Shown here: piece after piece, positions 54,849-63,528 of the stretch
How the letters are laid out: every line of letters begins with the position of its first letter
Numbering within the stretch: position 1 is the first letter of the stretch
Notes under the pieces: generated by a model
Database searches by the model: none
What the model was told of the DNA's origin: nothing
What the model saw: only the letters and a program-made list of their open reading frames with translations
Assembly (NCBI RefSeq): GCF_902459735.1
Contig: NZ_CABPRV010000010.1
Coordinates: 220,680 to 284,679, forward strand
From: Pandoraea capi
GTDB taxonomy: Bacteria > Pseudomonadota > Gammaproteobacteria > Burkholderiales > Burkholderiaceae
Direction: 5' to 3'
DNA: 64,000 bases
Made by a program: the position numbers and the translations under genes

Positions 54849-56576
54849 ATGAAAAACCCAACCTTCACCAAAGCTCTCCTGGCCACGGCGCTGGCCGGTG
54901 CGCTGTTCAACGTTCACGCGGCATCGCAGGCTCCGGTCGGCGCGGAGAACGGCATGGTCGTGACGGCCCAGCACCTCGCGTCGAAAGTCGGCGTCGATGT
55001 GCTCAAGGCCGGCGGGAATGCCGTCGACGCAGCCGTTGCCGTGGGCTATGCACTCGCCGTGGCGTACCCGGCAGCGGGCAACATCGGCGGCGGCGGCTTC
55101 ATGACGATCCAGCTCGCCGACGGCCGCAAGACCTTCCTCGACTTCCGTGAAAAGGCCCCGCTCGCCGCGACGGCCAACATGTACCTCGACAAGGACGGCA
55201 ACGTCATCAAGGGCGCCTCCACCACCGGCTATCTGGCCGTGGGCGTGCCGGGCACCGTCTCGGGCATGGAATACGCGCGCAGCAAGTACGGCACGAAGAC
55301 GCGTCAGCAACTGCTCGCGCCTGCCATCACGCTGGCCGACAAGGGCTTCGTGCTGGATCAGGGCGACGTCGACATGCTGTGGACGTCCACCAAGGATTTC
55401 GAGAAGGACCGCGCCAACTCGGGCGCCATCTTCCTGAACAAGGGACAGCCGTTCCAGCCGGGCGAGCGCCTGGTGCAGAAGGACCTCGCACGCACGCTCA
55501 AGCTGGTCAGCGCGAAGGGCCCCGACGGCTTCTACAAGGGTGAAGTCGCCGACAAGCTGGTGGCATCGATGAAGGCCGGCGGCGGCATCATCACGCAGGC
55601 CGATCTCGACCAGTACCAGACGCGTGAACTCGCGCCGGTCGAATGCGACTACCGCGGCTATCACGTGGTGTCGGCACCGCCCCCCAGCTCGGGCGGCGTG
55701 GTGATCTGCGAGATCATGAACATTCTCGAAGGCTACCCGATGAAGGAGCTGGGCTATCACTCGGCTCAGGGCGTGCACTACACCATCGAAGCGATGCGTC
55801 ATGCTTACGTCGACCGCAACAGCTATCTGGGTGACCCGGACTTCGTGAAGAACCCGATCGCGCAGTTGCTCGACAAGAACTACGCCGCCAAGATTCGCGC
55901 CGCGATCCAGCCGCAGAAGGCCGGTATCTCGCAAGAGATCAAGCCGGGTGTGCCGCCGCATGAAGGCAGCAACACCACGCACTACTCCATCATCGACAAG
56001 GACGGCAACGCCGTGTCGGTCACCTACACGCTCAACGACTGGTTCGGCGCGAAGGTCATGGCCAACGGTACGGGTGTACTGCTCAACGACGAAATGGATG
56101 ACTTCACCGCCAAGGTGGGCGTGCCGAACCTGTACGGTCTGATCCAGGGTGAAGCGAACGCCATCGGGCCGGGCCGCCGTCCGCTGTCGTCGATGAGCCC
56201 GACCATCGTCACTAAGGATGGCAAGCCGGTCATGGTCGTGGGTACGCCGGGTGGCAGCCGCATCATTACGGCCACGCTGCTGACGATGCTCAACATGATC
56301 GACTACGGCATGAACCTGCAAGAAGCGGTCGATGCGCCGCGCTTCCACCAGCAGTGGATGCCGGAAGCGACGAACATCGAGCCGTTCGCCCTCAGCCCGG
56401 ATACGCAGAAGATTCTGGAAAGCTGGGGCCAGAAGTTCGCAGGTCCGCAGCCGGCGAACCACATTGCAGCGATTCTCGTGGGCGCCCCGTCGCTCGGCGG
56501 CAAGCCGATCGGCAAGAACCGTTTCTATGGCGCGAACGATCCGCGTCGTAACACGGGTCTCGCACTCGGGTACTGA
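54849..56576 (+). CDS. ggt: gamma-glutamyltransferase, exported (Ggt)
   Basis: A 575-residue Ntn-hydrolase with a signal peptide (MKNPTFTKALLATALAG to HAAS). The nucleophile Thr is at about 376 in GSNTTHYSIIDKDG, a textbook cleavage site. GGNAVDAAVAVGYALAV, NIGGGGFMTI, GRRPLSSMSPTI and VGTPGGSRI match the classical periplasmic Ggt. It hydrolyses glutathione and other gamma-glutamyl compounds in the periplasm. It is monocistronic, ended by a strong terminator. It is a different branch from the leaderless enzyme at 36879-38516. Confidence 0.96.
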   Translation: MKNPTFTKALLATALAGALFNVHAASQAPVGAENGMVVTAQHLASKVGVDVLKAGGNAVDAAVAVGYALAVAYPAAGNIGGGGFMTIQLADGRKTFLDFREKAPLAATANMYLDKDGNVIKGASTTGYLAVGVPGTVSGMEYARSKYGTKTRQQLLAPAITLADKGFVLDQGDVDMLWTSTKDFEKDRANSGAIFLNKGQPFQPGERLVQKDLARTLKLVSAKGPDGFYKGEVADKLVASMKAGGGIITQADLDQYQTRELAPVECDYRGYHVVSAPPPSSGGVVICEIMNILEGYPMKELGYHSAQGVHYTIEAMRHAYVDRNSYLGDPDFVKNPIAQLLDKNYAAKIRAAIQPQKAGISQEIKPGVPPHEGSNTTHYSIIDKDGNAVSVTYTLNDWFGAKVMANGTGVLLNDEMDDFTAKVGVPNLYGLIQGEANAIGPGRRPLSSMSPTIVTKDGKPVMVVGTPGGSRIITATLLTMLNMIDYGMNLQEAVDAPRFHQQWMPEATNIEPFALSPDTQKILESWGQKFAGPQPANHIAAILVGAPSLGGKPIGKNRFYGANDPRRNTGLALGY

Positions 56577-56635
56577 TGCACGATCCGGTCCGGACATCGT
56601 CCGGATCGTCGGCGATGCAAGTGATCGCCAATGAA

Positions 56636-56665
56636 ACGGGGCCGCAATCGCGGCCCCGTTTTTTT
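56636..56665 (+). terminator. Rho-independent terminator of ggt
   Basis: A perfect 10-bp stem, ACGGGGCCGC (56636-56645) and GCGGCCCCGT (56650-56659), with loop AATC, followed by a run of T (to 56665). It lies 60 bp past the ggt stop. Confidence 0.95.
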
Positions 56666-56690
56666 GTCCTCGAATCTCCCGGGCTTCGTC

Positions 56691-57314
56691 TCAGCGACGA
56701 TGATCGACGCGACGTGCCAGTCGTTCGCCCGCGCGCTGCACCAGTGTGACCAGCGCCACGAGAATGACGATCACGTTGAACATGACGCTGGTCTCGTAGC
56801 GCTCGTAGCCATAGCGCACCGCAAGATCGCCGAGCCCGCCCGCGCCCACGGCGCCCGCCATCGCCGACGCACCGACCCTCGCAATCACCGTCACCGTCGC
56901 ACCGCCCAGAATGGCGGGCAAGGCTTCCGGCAACAACACGTGCCGCACGATGTGCCACCGGCGGCAGCCCATCGCGCGGGCCGCTTCGATCAGGCCCGGG
57001 TCGATCTCGCGCAGACCGACCAGCGCTTCGTCGTCGAGCGATGCGATGTCCACGCCATCCACCTTGATGTGGCCCACGCCCGGCAACTCCAGCGCGTTGA
57101 TCGTGCGCAACAGCGTGGACTTGCCCGCGCCGCTGCGCCCGATGATGCCGAAGCTCTCGCCGCGTTGCACCGCGAAGGAGATGTCTTGCAGCACAGCGCT
57201 CGATGCGCCCGGATAGATCTTGCCGAGTCCGTCGAAGGTGATGTGCACGACCTCGCGTGCGGCTGCCGTAGGCAGACGGGTGACGGGGGCTGCGCTGGCG
57301 TTTCGTGTCGCCAT
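56691..57314 (-). pseudogene. in-frame metN::metI chimera (degraded methionine ABC transporter)
   Basis: 207 codons. Residues ~1-102 are the N-terminal third of a MetN ATPase (FDGLGKIYPG, Walker A GRSGAGKST at 59-67, VDGVDIASLDDEALVGLR). Residues ~103-207 are the C-terminal half of a MetI permease (IDPGLIEAARAMGCRRWHIV, the EAA loop, then VGAGGLGDLAVRYGYERYE). Walker B, the ABC signature and the first membrane helices of MetI are missing, so transport is not possible as drawn. The junction lies in a Leu-Arg-Glu stretch shared by the two families, which fits a deletion between short repeats that kept the frame. It follows the metQ remnant by 79 bp. Confidence 0.85.
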
Positions 57315-57393
57315 CGTCGGCTCCTCGTAGGTGATGGGCTGGATATCAGGTATGGGGGTGTGGGGTGTGCGTTCGGTTCAGGACGTCGGGACA

Positions 57394-57876
57394 TCAGAAC
57401 GCCGGGACCACCGAGCCTTGATACTTCGTCTCGATGAACTTGCGCACTTCTTCAGACTGATAGGCCTTGACCAGCGGCGCGACCCACGGAGCGTTCTTGT
57501 CCTTCTCTCGCACGGCGATGATGTTCACGTACGGATTGTTCTCGCGCTTCTCCACTGCGATGCCGTCGCGCGTGGCGATCAGGCCCGCCTGATAGGCAAA
57601 GCTGTTGACGATGGCCGACGCGTCGAGATCGCCGTTGTTGAGCGCCTCGTTCGGGCTGGCGGTGCCGCTCACGACGATGGGTTCGACGTTCAGGCCACGC
57701 GATTTCGCGACCTTCGTGACCACTTCCCAGATTTCCTCGTCGACGCCGCCACGCACACCGACCTTGAGCGGCTTGTCGGCCGCGTGGGCCGCCATCGTCC
57801 CCAGCGACCCCACCGTGCCGATGGCGAATGCGATCGAGAGACTGCCGAGCAGACGAAACAATTGGCGGCGTTGCAT
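57394..57876 (-). pseudogene. metQ remnant with an in-frame internal deletion
   Basis: 160 codons, against ~265-270 for the methionine-binding protein MetQ. A signal peptide (MQRRQLFRLLGSLSIAF to AAHA) and the mature start KPLKVGVRGG are normal, and the end (NNPYVNIIAVREKDK, KAYQSEEVRKFIETKYQGSVVPAF) is the normal MetQ C-terminus. About 105-110 central residues are missing. The join is at GDLDA near residue 82-86, a motif that occurs at both ends of the missing part in MetQ proteins. The frame is intact, so a shortened protein could still be made. Confidence 0.8.
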
Positions 57877-58024
57877 GAAAACTCCGCTTGATGTTGGTAT
57901 CGGTGACGCCGGTTGAGGCGAACGCACAGTGTAGGAAGCGACGCCCGGGAGCGTCCAATAACCAATTGCGTAAAGCTAATGGGTCGCCGCGCAAAGAGCA
58001 TTCGTGCGCCGAAGGTTCTGCACA

Positions 58025-58040
58025 TGTAACTTTTTGTAAT
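58025..58040. repeat. Direct repeat TGTAAC-N4-TGTAAT
   Basis: Two 6-mers whose starts are 10 bp apart, one helical turn, in the 325-bp region between the metQ remnant and the D,D-peptidase gene. This geometry resembles OmpR/PhoB-family response-regulator sites. Confidence 0.3.
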
Positions 58041-58201
58041 ACGCGATCGAGAAATTCAGGAACTCCTCGCTGACGCGTCGTCCAACAGGTTTCCCCGTGA
58101 ATTGCGTCCGTGCTCTGTGTGGCGATGCCTGCCGCGCAGCGCGGCTTTTTTGCCGACGCGAATCATCCGCCCACCGCTTGTCTCTACGGAACCTCGCGAA
58201 G

Positions 58202-59485
58202 ATGTCCGCCTTGTGGTACCCGCTGCTCAGCCCGTCCCTGCCCCGCCTTTACCGCCTGTCGCCTCGCGCCATTGCCATCGCCCGTCTGGTGATGTTCGGC
58301 GTCATTTTGCTGATTGCGGGGCTGCCGGTGAGCGACGCGCTCGCTGCCAACGCACATCACACGAGCACCGGCAAACGCCGTCACGACGTCGTCAAGAAGA
58401 AAAAGCCCGTGGCAAAGAAGGCCAAGGCAGCCCCGCAGCGCAAGGCGACGGCAAGCGCCTCGCGCAAGCGTGCGGCGAGTCATTCGGCGAAATCGCGGAC
58501 CGCGCGGGGCGCGAAGAAGGCTGTGCCGCCGCGTCATGCCAAGGCGGCGAGATCGACGGCCCAACGGGCGCCAACGACAGCCAGACGCAAGGCAGTGCCC
58601 AGAACGGCGGCCGTTGCGGGCGCCGGGAGTGTGGCGGCAGGGACGGCCGCGGCTGCGACCAGCACGGCGCCCGCTTCTGCACAAGTGAGTACCGACGCCA
58701 AGCCGCGTCTGCTTGCGCGATGTGGCTTCACGCCAGCGTCGCGCAAGCGGCTGTTCTCAAAGGCCGTCTATATCGTCGACGAGAAGACCCACACGCCGCT
58801 GTTCGCGCGCAACGCGGATCAGGTGCGCCCCATCGCGTCGCTCTCGAAACTCATGACGGCGGTCGTCTGGCTCGATAGCGGCCCGGCCATGCGTGCGCCG
58901 CTGAGCGTCACCACCGCAGATCTCGACACGCTCAAGTTCACGCATTCGCGTCTGGCGGTGGGCTCGACGCTCTCGCGCGCCGACATGCTGCACATCTCGC
59001 TGATGGCCTCCGAGAATCGCGCAGCGGCAGCGCTGAGCCGCGACTATCCGGGCGGACGTCCCGCGTTTATCTCGGCGATGAATGCCAAGGCACGCCTGCT
59101 CAACATGCCGAATACACGTTTCGAGAACTCCACGGGGCTCTCGCCGCGAAACGTGTCGACGGCGCGCGAACTGGCGCGACTGGTGCGCGCGTCGAACGGC
59201 TATCCGCTCATTCGCCGCTACTCGATTGATAACCAGCAACTTGTGCCTACGGGCAAAGGACAGTTGCAGTACGTCAATACGAATCGACTGGTGCGCTACG
59301 GGAAGGTCCACGCGAGCGTGCAGAAAACCGGCTTCATCAACGAGTCGGGACACAACATGGTGATGCGCGTGCTGGTGCACAAGACACGTCCCGTCATCGT
59401 GACCATGCTCGGTAGCGATACCCCCGAAGGCTCACGACTGGACGGTGTGCGTATCGCGCATTGGTTGTCGTGTTCGTTGCGGTAG
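58202..59485 (+). CDS. penicillin-binding D-alanyl-D-alanine carboxy/endopeptidase (PBP7-like)
   Basis: A 427-residue serine D,D-peptidase of the S11 family. A signal/anchor segment (LVMFGVILLIAGLPVSDALA, about residues 30-49) is followed by a ~130-residue Lys/Ala/Arg-rich linker, then the catalytic domain: SxxK in SLSKLM, SxN in SEN and KTG in VQKTGF. It trims or cleaves cell-wall peptides in the periplasm. The highly basic linker may bind peptidoglycan or nucleic acid and is unusual for the family. ATG 58202 was preferred over the in-frame upstream 58097. Confidence 0.9.
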   Translation: MSALWYPLLSPSLPRLYRLSPRAIAIARLVMFGVILLIAGLPVSDALAANAHHTSTGKRRHDVVKKKKPVAKKAKAAPQRKATASASRKRAASHSAKSRTARGAKKAVPPRHAKAARSTAQRAPTTARRKAVPRTAAVAGAGSVAAGTAAAATSTAPASAQVSTDAKPRLLARCGFTPASRKRLFSKAVYIVDEKTHTPLFARNADQVRPIASLSKLMTAVVWLDSGPAMRAPLSVTTADLDTLKFTHSRLAVGSTLSRADMLHISLMASENRAAAALSRDYPGGRPAFISAMNAKARLLNMPNTRFENSTGLSPRNVSTARELARLVRASNGYPLIRRYSIDNQQLVPTGKGQLQYVNTNRLVRYGKVHASVQKTGFINESGHNMVMRVLVHKTRPVIVTMLGSDTPEGSRLDGVRIAHWLSCSLR

Positions 59486-59513
59486 GTGCTTGTGTAGGGA
59501 TGAAGACGACCGG

Positions 59514-61028
59514 TTAGCGCTTGCGTGCGTGCCAACGTCCCCAGATAGCAGTGAGGAGCAGCAACAATGCCCCGGTGCCGATCACGGCGTCGAAGCCTTG
59601 ATTGAAGGCCGTGTTGGACAACGTCGTGAGCGCGTCGGCCATTCCCGGCGACAGATGCTCGGCGACGATCTGGGCTTCATCGAGGCTATCGCGCACGGTG
59701 TCGGGCAACGAAGCGACTTGCGGCACATCCATCGCGCGGCCGTAGACGAAGGTCAACAAGCTGCCCATGAACGTCACGCCGAGCGCGCCACCGAGTTCGT
59801 ACGACACCTCCTCCACCGACGCGGCCATGCCCGCGCGCTCGGGCGGCGCACTCTGCATGATGGTGTGCGAGGCGGCAGTCATCGTCGCCCCGACGCCAAG
59901 CCCGAGGATCACCAGCGCGAGTCCCCACAGGACGAATCCGGAATCACGCAGGAATAGATAGCCCGCCATGCCGGCGGCCGACATCGTCAGCGAAATCGAC
60001 AGCAAGCGCGTACTTCCCATGCGCGGCAGCATACGTCCCGCAATCGGCCCCGCGACGAACGCCGCCAACGACAACGGCATCCCCGCCAGTCCGGCGGCAA
60101 GCGGCGAGTAACCCAGGACCAGTTGCAGTCGCTGGCTGAACACCAGTTGCATGCCGATCAACGCGGCAGCGGCGATCAGTGCTGCGGCAACGGCGCCGGC
60201 GAACACCGGATTGCGGAACAGTGCGAAGTCGAGCAGTGGGTGCTCGCTGCGTTGCTGACGCTTGACGAACGCCCACAGGAAGACGGCGCCGACGAACACC
60301 GCGACGCCGACCGTCGTCCAGTCGGGTGACATCTTGCCTGCGCTCTTGATCGCGTACGTCACGCCGATCAGACCGACCATGAAGAGCAACGAGCCGAGCC
60401 AATCCCATGGTTGCGTCGACGTCGCCCCACGATTCGGGATCAGCCACCAGGCCACAGGCAGCGCGATCAGCACGATGGGTACGTTGATCAGAAAGACCGA
60501 ACCCCACCAGAAGTGTTCGAGCAGCGCCCCGCCGACGATCGGGCCAAACGCCGCGCCACCCGAGGCGACCGACGCCCAGATACCGATAGCGAGCGCTTGC
60601 TCATGCGGATCGGCAAAGGTCAGGCGAATCAACGAAAGCGTCGCGGGCATCATCATCGCAGCCCCCACACCGAGGAAGCCGCGCGCGACGATCAACACAT
60701 TGGCGCTCGGCGCGAAGGCCGCAGCAAGCGACGCGATACCGAAAACGACGAGGCCGGCGAGAAACAATTGCTTGTGGCCAAGGCGGTCACCGAGCGTGCC
60801 CATGCCGAGCAACAGACCCGATACGACGAGTGCGTAGGCATTGACGATCCACAGCTTGGCGGAGGCCGTCGCTGCGAGATCGTGGGTCAGACGCGGCAGT
60901 GCCGTATAGAGCACCGTCATGTCGATCACGATGAGCAGCAGCGCCACCGACACGATAGCCAGTACCCACCAACGACGGGTGTCGCGAGTGTGGGGAACCG
61001 GATGTGTTGAGGTATGCAGACTGGACAT
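59514..61028 (-). CDS. drug-efflux MFS transporter, DHA2 (14-helix) family
   Basis: A 504-residue, 14-segment MFS exporter. VALLLIVIDMTVLYTALPRLTHDL and GTLGDRLGHKQLFLAGLVVFG are typical of the EmrB/QacA group, as is GFLGVGAAMMMPATLSLIR in helix 5. The start has a strong AAAGGAG ribosome site. No adaptor (EmrA-like) or regulator gene is adjacent. Likely substrates are hydrophobic cations or quaternary ammonium compounds, but this is by family only. Confidence 0.9.
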   Translation of the reverse strand: MSSLHTSTHPVPHTRDTRRWWVLAIVSVALLLIVIDMTVLYTALPRLTHDLAATASAKLWIVNAYALVVSGLLLGMGTLGDRLGHKQLFLAGLVVFGIASLAAAFAPSANVLIVARGFLGVGAAMMMPATLSLIRLTFADPHEQALAIGIWASVASGGAAFGPIVGGALLEHFWWGSVFLINVPIVLIALPVAWWLIPNRGATSTQPWDWLGSLLFMVGLIGVTYAIKSAGKMSPDWTTVGVAVFVGAVFLWAFVKRQQRSEHPLLDFALFRNPVFAGAVAAALIAAAALIGMQLVFSQRLQLVLGYSPLAAGLAGMPLSLAAFVAGPIAGRMLPRMGSTRLLSISLTMSAAGMAGYLFLRDSGFVLWGLALVILGLGVGATMTAASHTIMQSAPPERAGMAASVEEVSYELGGALGVTFMGSLLTFVYGRAMDVPQVASLPDTVRDSLDEAQIVAEHLSPGMADALTTLSNTAFNQGFDAVIGTGALLLLLTAIWGRWHARKR

Positions 61029-61135
61029 CGGAAAACTCCTTTGCTTCTTCGCGCCGGTCCGGTTGTCTGCGTGACTTCCGAGCTATCCGGCGCATTCATT
61101 TATTTCTAGGGAAAACCCGCATCATCCATCAATAA

Positions 61136-61145
61136 ATCAATTGAT
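61136..61145. promoter_or_regulatory. AT-rich palindrome upstream of the efflux gene
   Basis: ATCAATTGAT, a perfect 10-bp palindrome, with a partial copy ATCAAT 8 bp before it, 108 bp upstream of the DHA2 start. A nearby CATCTG-N5-CAGATG dyad (61159-61175) could also be a site. No TetR-type gene is adjacent. Confidence 0.3.
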
Positions 61146-61291
61146 AAAAGTTAGATTTCATCTGAAAAGCAGATGGATGTAGGCAGCATTCTGCGTATGG
61201 CGTTTGTGAGACGGGGATGAACGAGGTTACGCGGAGATGCACCCTTCACAGGGTCAGAATCGAACGACTGTTCTAGCGCGCGCGTCAAGAC

Positions 61292-61320
61292 TGGCGATAC
61301 ACCACGTGGACGCATACAAT
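61292..61320 (+). promoter_or_regulatory. Putative promoter of the OPT transporter
   Basis: TGGCGA (61292-61297) and TACAAT (61315-61320) spaced by 17 bp, 45 bp before the OPT start. The -10 is good and the -35 weak. Confidence 0.4.
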
Positions 61321-61364
61321 CTGCGCCACATTCCCATTGGGCGAAAAATCCCCCCGATTCGTAC

Positions 61365-63428
61365 ATGGCATCTCATCCGACCCGAATTCCCGACGCCGTC
61401 TCGCTTCCCGAGCTGACGGTGCGCGGCATGATCCTCGGTGCGTTGATCACCGTAGTGTTCACCGCATCCAACGTATATCTCGGCCTCAAGGTCGGTCTGA
61501 CGTTTTCGTCTTCGATTCCCGCTGCCGTCATTTCGATGGCCGTATTACGGGCGCTGCGTGGCGGCAACATCCTCGAGAACAATATGGTGCAGACGCAGGC
61601 GTCCGCAGCCGGCACGCTCTCGTCGATCATCTTCGTCTTGCCCGGTTTGCTGATGATCGGGCATTGGCAAGGCTTTCCGTTCGGCCTGACGCTGGCGATC
61701 TGTGCGTCGGGCGGCATTCTCGGTGTGCTGTTCACCATTCCGCTGCGACGCGCGATGGTCGTCGACAGCGACCTGCCTTATCCCGAAGGTGTCGCGGCGG
61801 CGGAAATTCTGCGCGTCGGCAGTGAGGGGGACGAAGGCACGCCTTCGGCTGGCAAGAAGGCCGCGACGGGTAACGAATCCAGTGGCGTGCGCGAGATTGC
61901 GTTCGGCGGCGTGGTGTCGGCGCTTTTCGCGTTTGCCACGGCGGGGCTGAAGGTGCTCGGCGAGAGCATCACGGCGTGGATTCCTGCGGGTGCCGCTGTC
62001 TTTCGTCTCACGACGGGTTTCTCGCTCGCGTTGATCGGTGCCGGCTATCTCATCGGTATCGTGTCCGGGCTGGCGATCCTGCTCGGCGTTGTGTTGACGT
62101 GGGGTATCGCGGTGCCGGTGCTCACTTCCATCACGCCGAATCCCGATGGCGTGGCGATGGCCGCGTTCGCCAACGGGCTGTGGCAGCACAAGGTGCGCTT
62201 CATCGGCGCCGGCGTGATCGGCGTGGCCGCTGTCTGGACGTTGATTACGTTGGCAAAGCCGATGGTCGATGGCGTGAAGACGTCGTTTGCCGCGTTGGGT
62301 AAGTCGCGCGGTGCGCGCGGGGCAGGTGCGCCGGCGCGAACGGAGCAGGATCTGTCGCCGTATTGGGTGATCGGACTGACGTTGCTGTGTGTGGCCGTCT
62401 GGGTCGTGACATTCGGAGTCTTCCTGGCGGAGGCGCCGCTGTCGTTCGGTGCGATCGCGACGTTGGTCATTTGCAGCGTGGTGTTTGCTGTCGTCTTCGG
62501 TTTTCTGGTGGCTGCCGCGTGCGGCTACATGGCCGGGCTGGTCGGATCGTCTGCCAGTCCGATTTCGGGCATCGGGATTGTGGCTGTGGTGCTCGTCTCG
62601 CTGCTGATTCTGAGCGTCAGCCAGGCGAGTGGGTTGCTCGACACGGGCGCGGGAAGCAAGCTGGCGATTGCGTTGGCACTCTTCACGACGGCTGCCGTCA
62701 TCGCTATCGCGACCATCTCGAACGATAACCTTCAGGATCTGAAGACGGGTTGGCTTGTGGGGGCGACGCCGTGGCGTCAGCAGGTGGCGTTGCTCGTCGG
62801 CTGCGTGGTGGGTGCGGCGGTGATTCCGCCGGTGCTCAATCTGCTCTACAACGCGTACGGCTTTACGGATGCGTTGCCGCGTCCCGGAATGGATCCGTCG
62901 CAAGCGTTGTCGGCGCCGCAGGCGATTCTGATGACGGCGATTGCCAAGGGCATCTTCACGCACCAGCTCGACTGGTCGATGTTAGGCATTGGGGCGGTGC
63001 TCGGTCTCACGTTGATTGCCATCGATGCGGTGTTGGCCAAGCGCGGTGGTGTTGCGCGTGTACCGGTCATTGCCGTGGGTATTGGCATCTATTTGCCGCC
63101 GACGATCGGTTCGGTGCTGGTGATCGGTGCGTTGTTGGGGTGGATTGCGCAGCGTGTATTGAAGGCACGTGCGAAGGCGAAGGGGGAGGATTACGGCCCC
63201 TACGCGGAAGCGGCGGAGCGACGCGGCGTGTTGCTGGCGTCCGGCCTGATCGTTGGCGAAAGTCTCGTGGGTGTTGCGATGGCGATGGTCGTCGGTTTCA
63301 CCGGCTCGGACGCCCCGCTCGCGCTTGTCGGCAGCAGCTTCGCCCCGACGTCCGAATGGCTCGCACTGATCGTATTCGTCGGCATCTGCGTAGTCATCGT
63401 GCGTAGGGTCCTGGCCACAGCGCGCTAA
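61365..63428 (+). CDS. OPT-family oligopeptide transporter
   Basis: A 687-residue membrane protein of the oligopeptide transporter (OPT) family, with about 15 hydrophobic segments. The N-terminus (LPELTVRGMILGALITVVFTASNVYLGLKVGLTFSSSIPAAVISM), then NNMVQTQASAAGTLSS, DLPYPEGVAAAEILR and TISNDNLQDLKTGWLVGATPWRQQ are typical of bacterial OPT proteins. Family members move peptides or metal-siderophore-like compounds; the substrate is unknown. It is monocistronic, followed by two hairpins. Confidence 0.92.
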   Translation: MASHPTRIPDAVSLPELTVRGMILGALITVVFTASNVYLGLKVGLTFSSSIPAAVISMAVLRALRGGNILENNMVQTQASAAGTLSSIIFVLPGLLMIGHWQGFPFGLTLAICASGGILGVLFTIPLRRAMVVDSDLPYPEGVAAAEILRVGSEGDEGTPSAGKKAATGNESSGVREIAFGGVVSALFAFATAGLKVLGESITAWIPAGAAVFRLTTGFSLALIGAGYLIGIVSGLAILLGVVLTWGIAVPVLTSITPNPDGVAMAAFANGLWQHKVRFIGAGVIGVAAVWTLITLAKPMVDGVKTSFAALGKSRGARGAGAPARTEQDLSPYWVIGLTLLCVAVWVVTFGVFLAEAPLSFGAIATLVICSVVFAVVFGFLVAAACGYMAGLVGSSASPISGIGIVAVVLVSLLILSVSQASGLLDTGAGSKLAIALALFTTAAVIAIATISNDNLQDLKTGWLVGATPWRQQVALLVGCVVGAAVIPPVLNLLYNAYGFTDALPRPGMDPSQALSAPQAILMTAIAKGIFTHQLDWSMLGIGAVLGLTLIAIDAVLAKRGGVARVPVIAVGIGIYLPPTIGSVLVIGALLGWIAQRVLKARAKAKGEDYGPYAEAAERRGVLLASGLIVGESLVGVAMAMVVGFTGSDAPLALVGSSFAPTSEWLALIVFVGICVVIVRRVLATAR

Positions 63429-63440
63429 CGAATTGCCGCA

Positions 63441-63460
63441 CCGACGACCAACGTCGTCGG
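63441..63460 (+). terminator. Hairpin 1 after the OPT gene
   Basis: A perfect 8-bp stem, CCGACGAC (63441-63448) and GTCGTCGG (63453-63460), with loop CAAC. It lies 12 bp past the stop codon. Confidence 0.5.
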
Positions 63461-63488
63461 CTAGCTGCCTAGCTGTTTCAGTTGTCTT

Positions 63489-63528
63489 TACGAGTCGATG
63501 CCCGGCAGATTGAGGGCATCGACTCGTA
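63489..63528. terminator. Hairpin 2 after the OPT gene
   Basis: A perfect 15-bp inverted repeat, TACGAGTCGATGCCC (63489-63503) and GGGCATCGACTCGTA (63514-63528), with a 10-nt loop. No T run follows, so it may be a factor-dependent terminator or an insertion scar. Confidence 0.5.

Noticed and set aside
57877-58201. SAM riboswitch or methionine-responsive leader before metQ
   Set aside because: No recognisable riboswitch pairing pattern could be drawn in the 325 bp.
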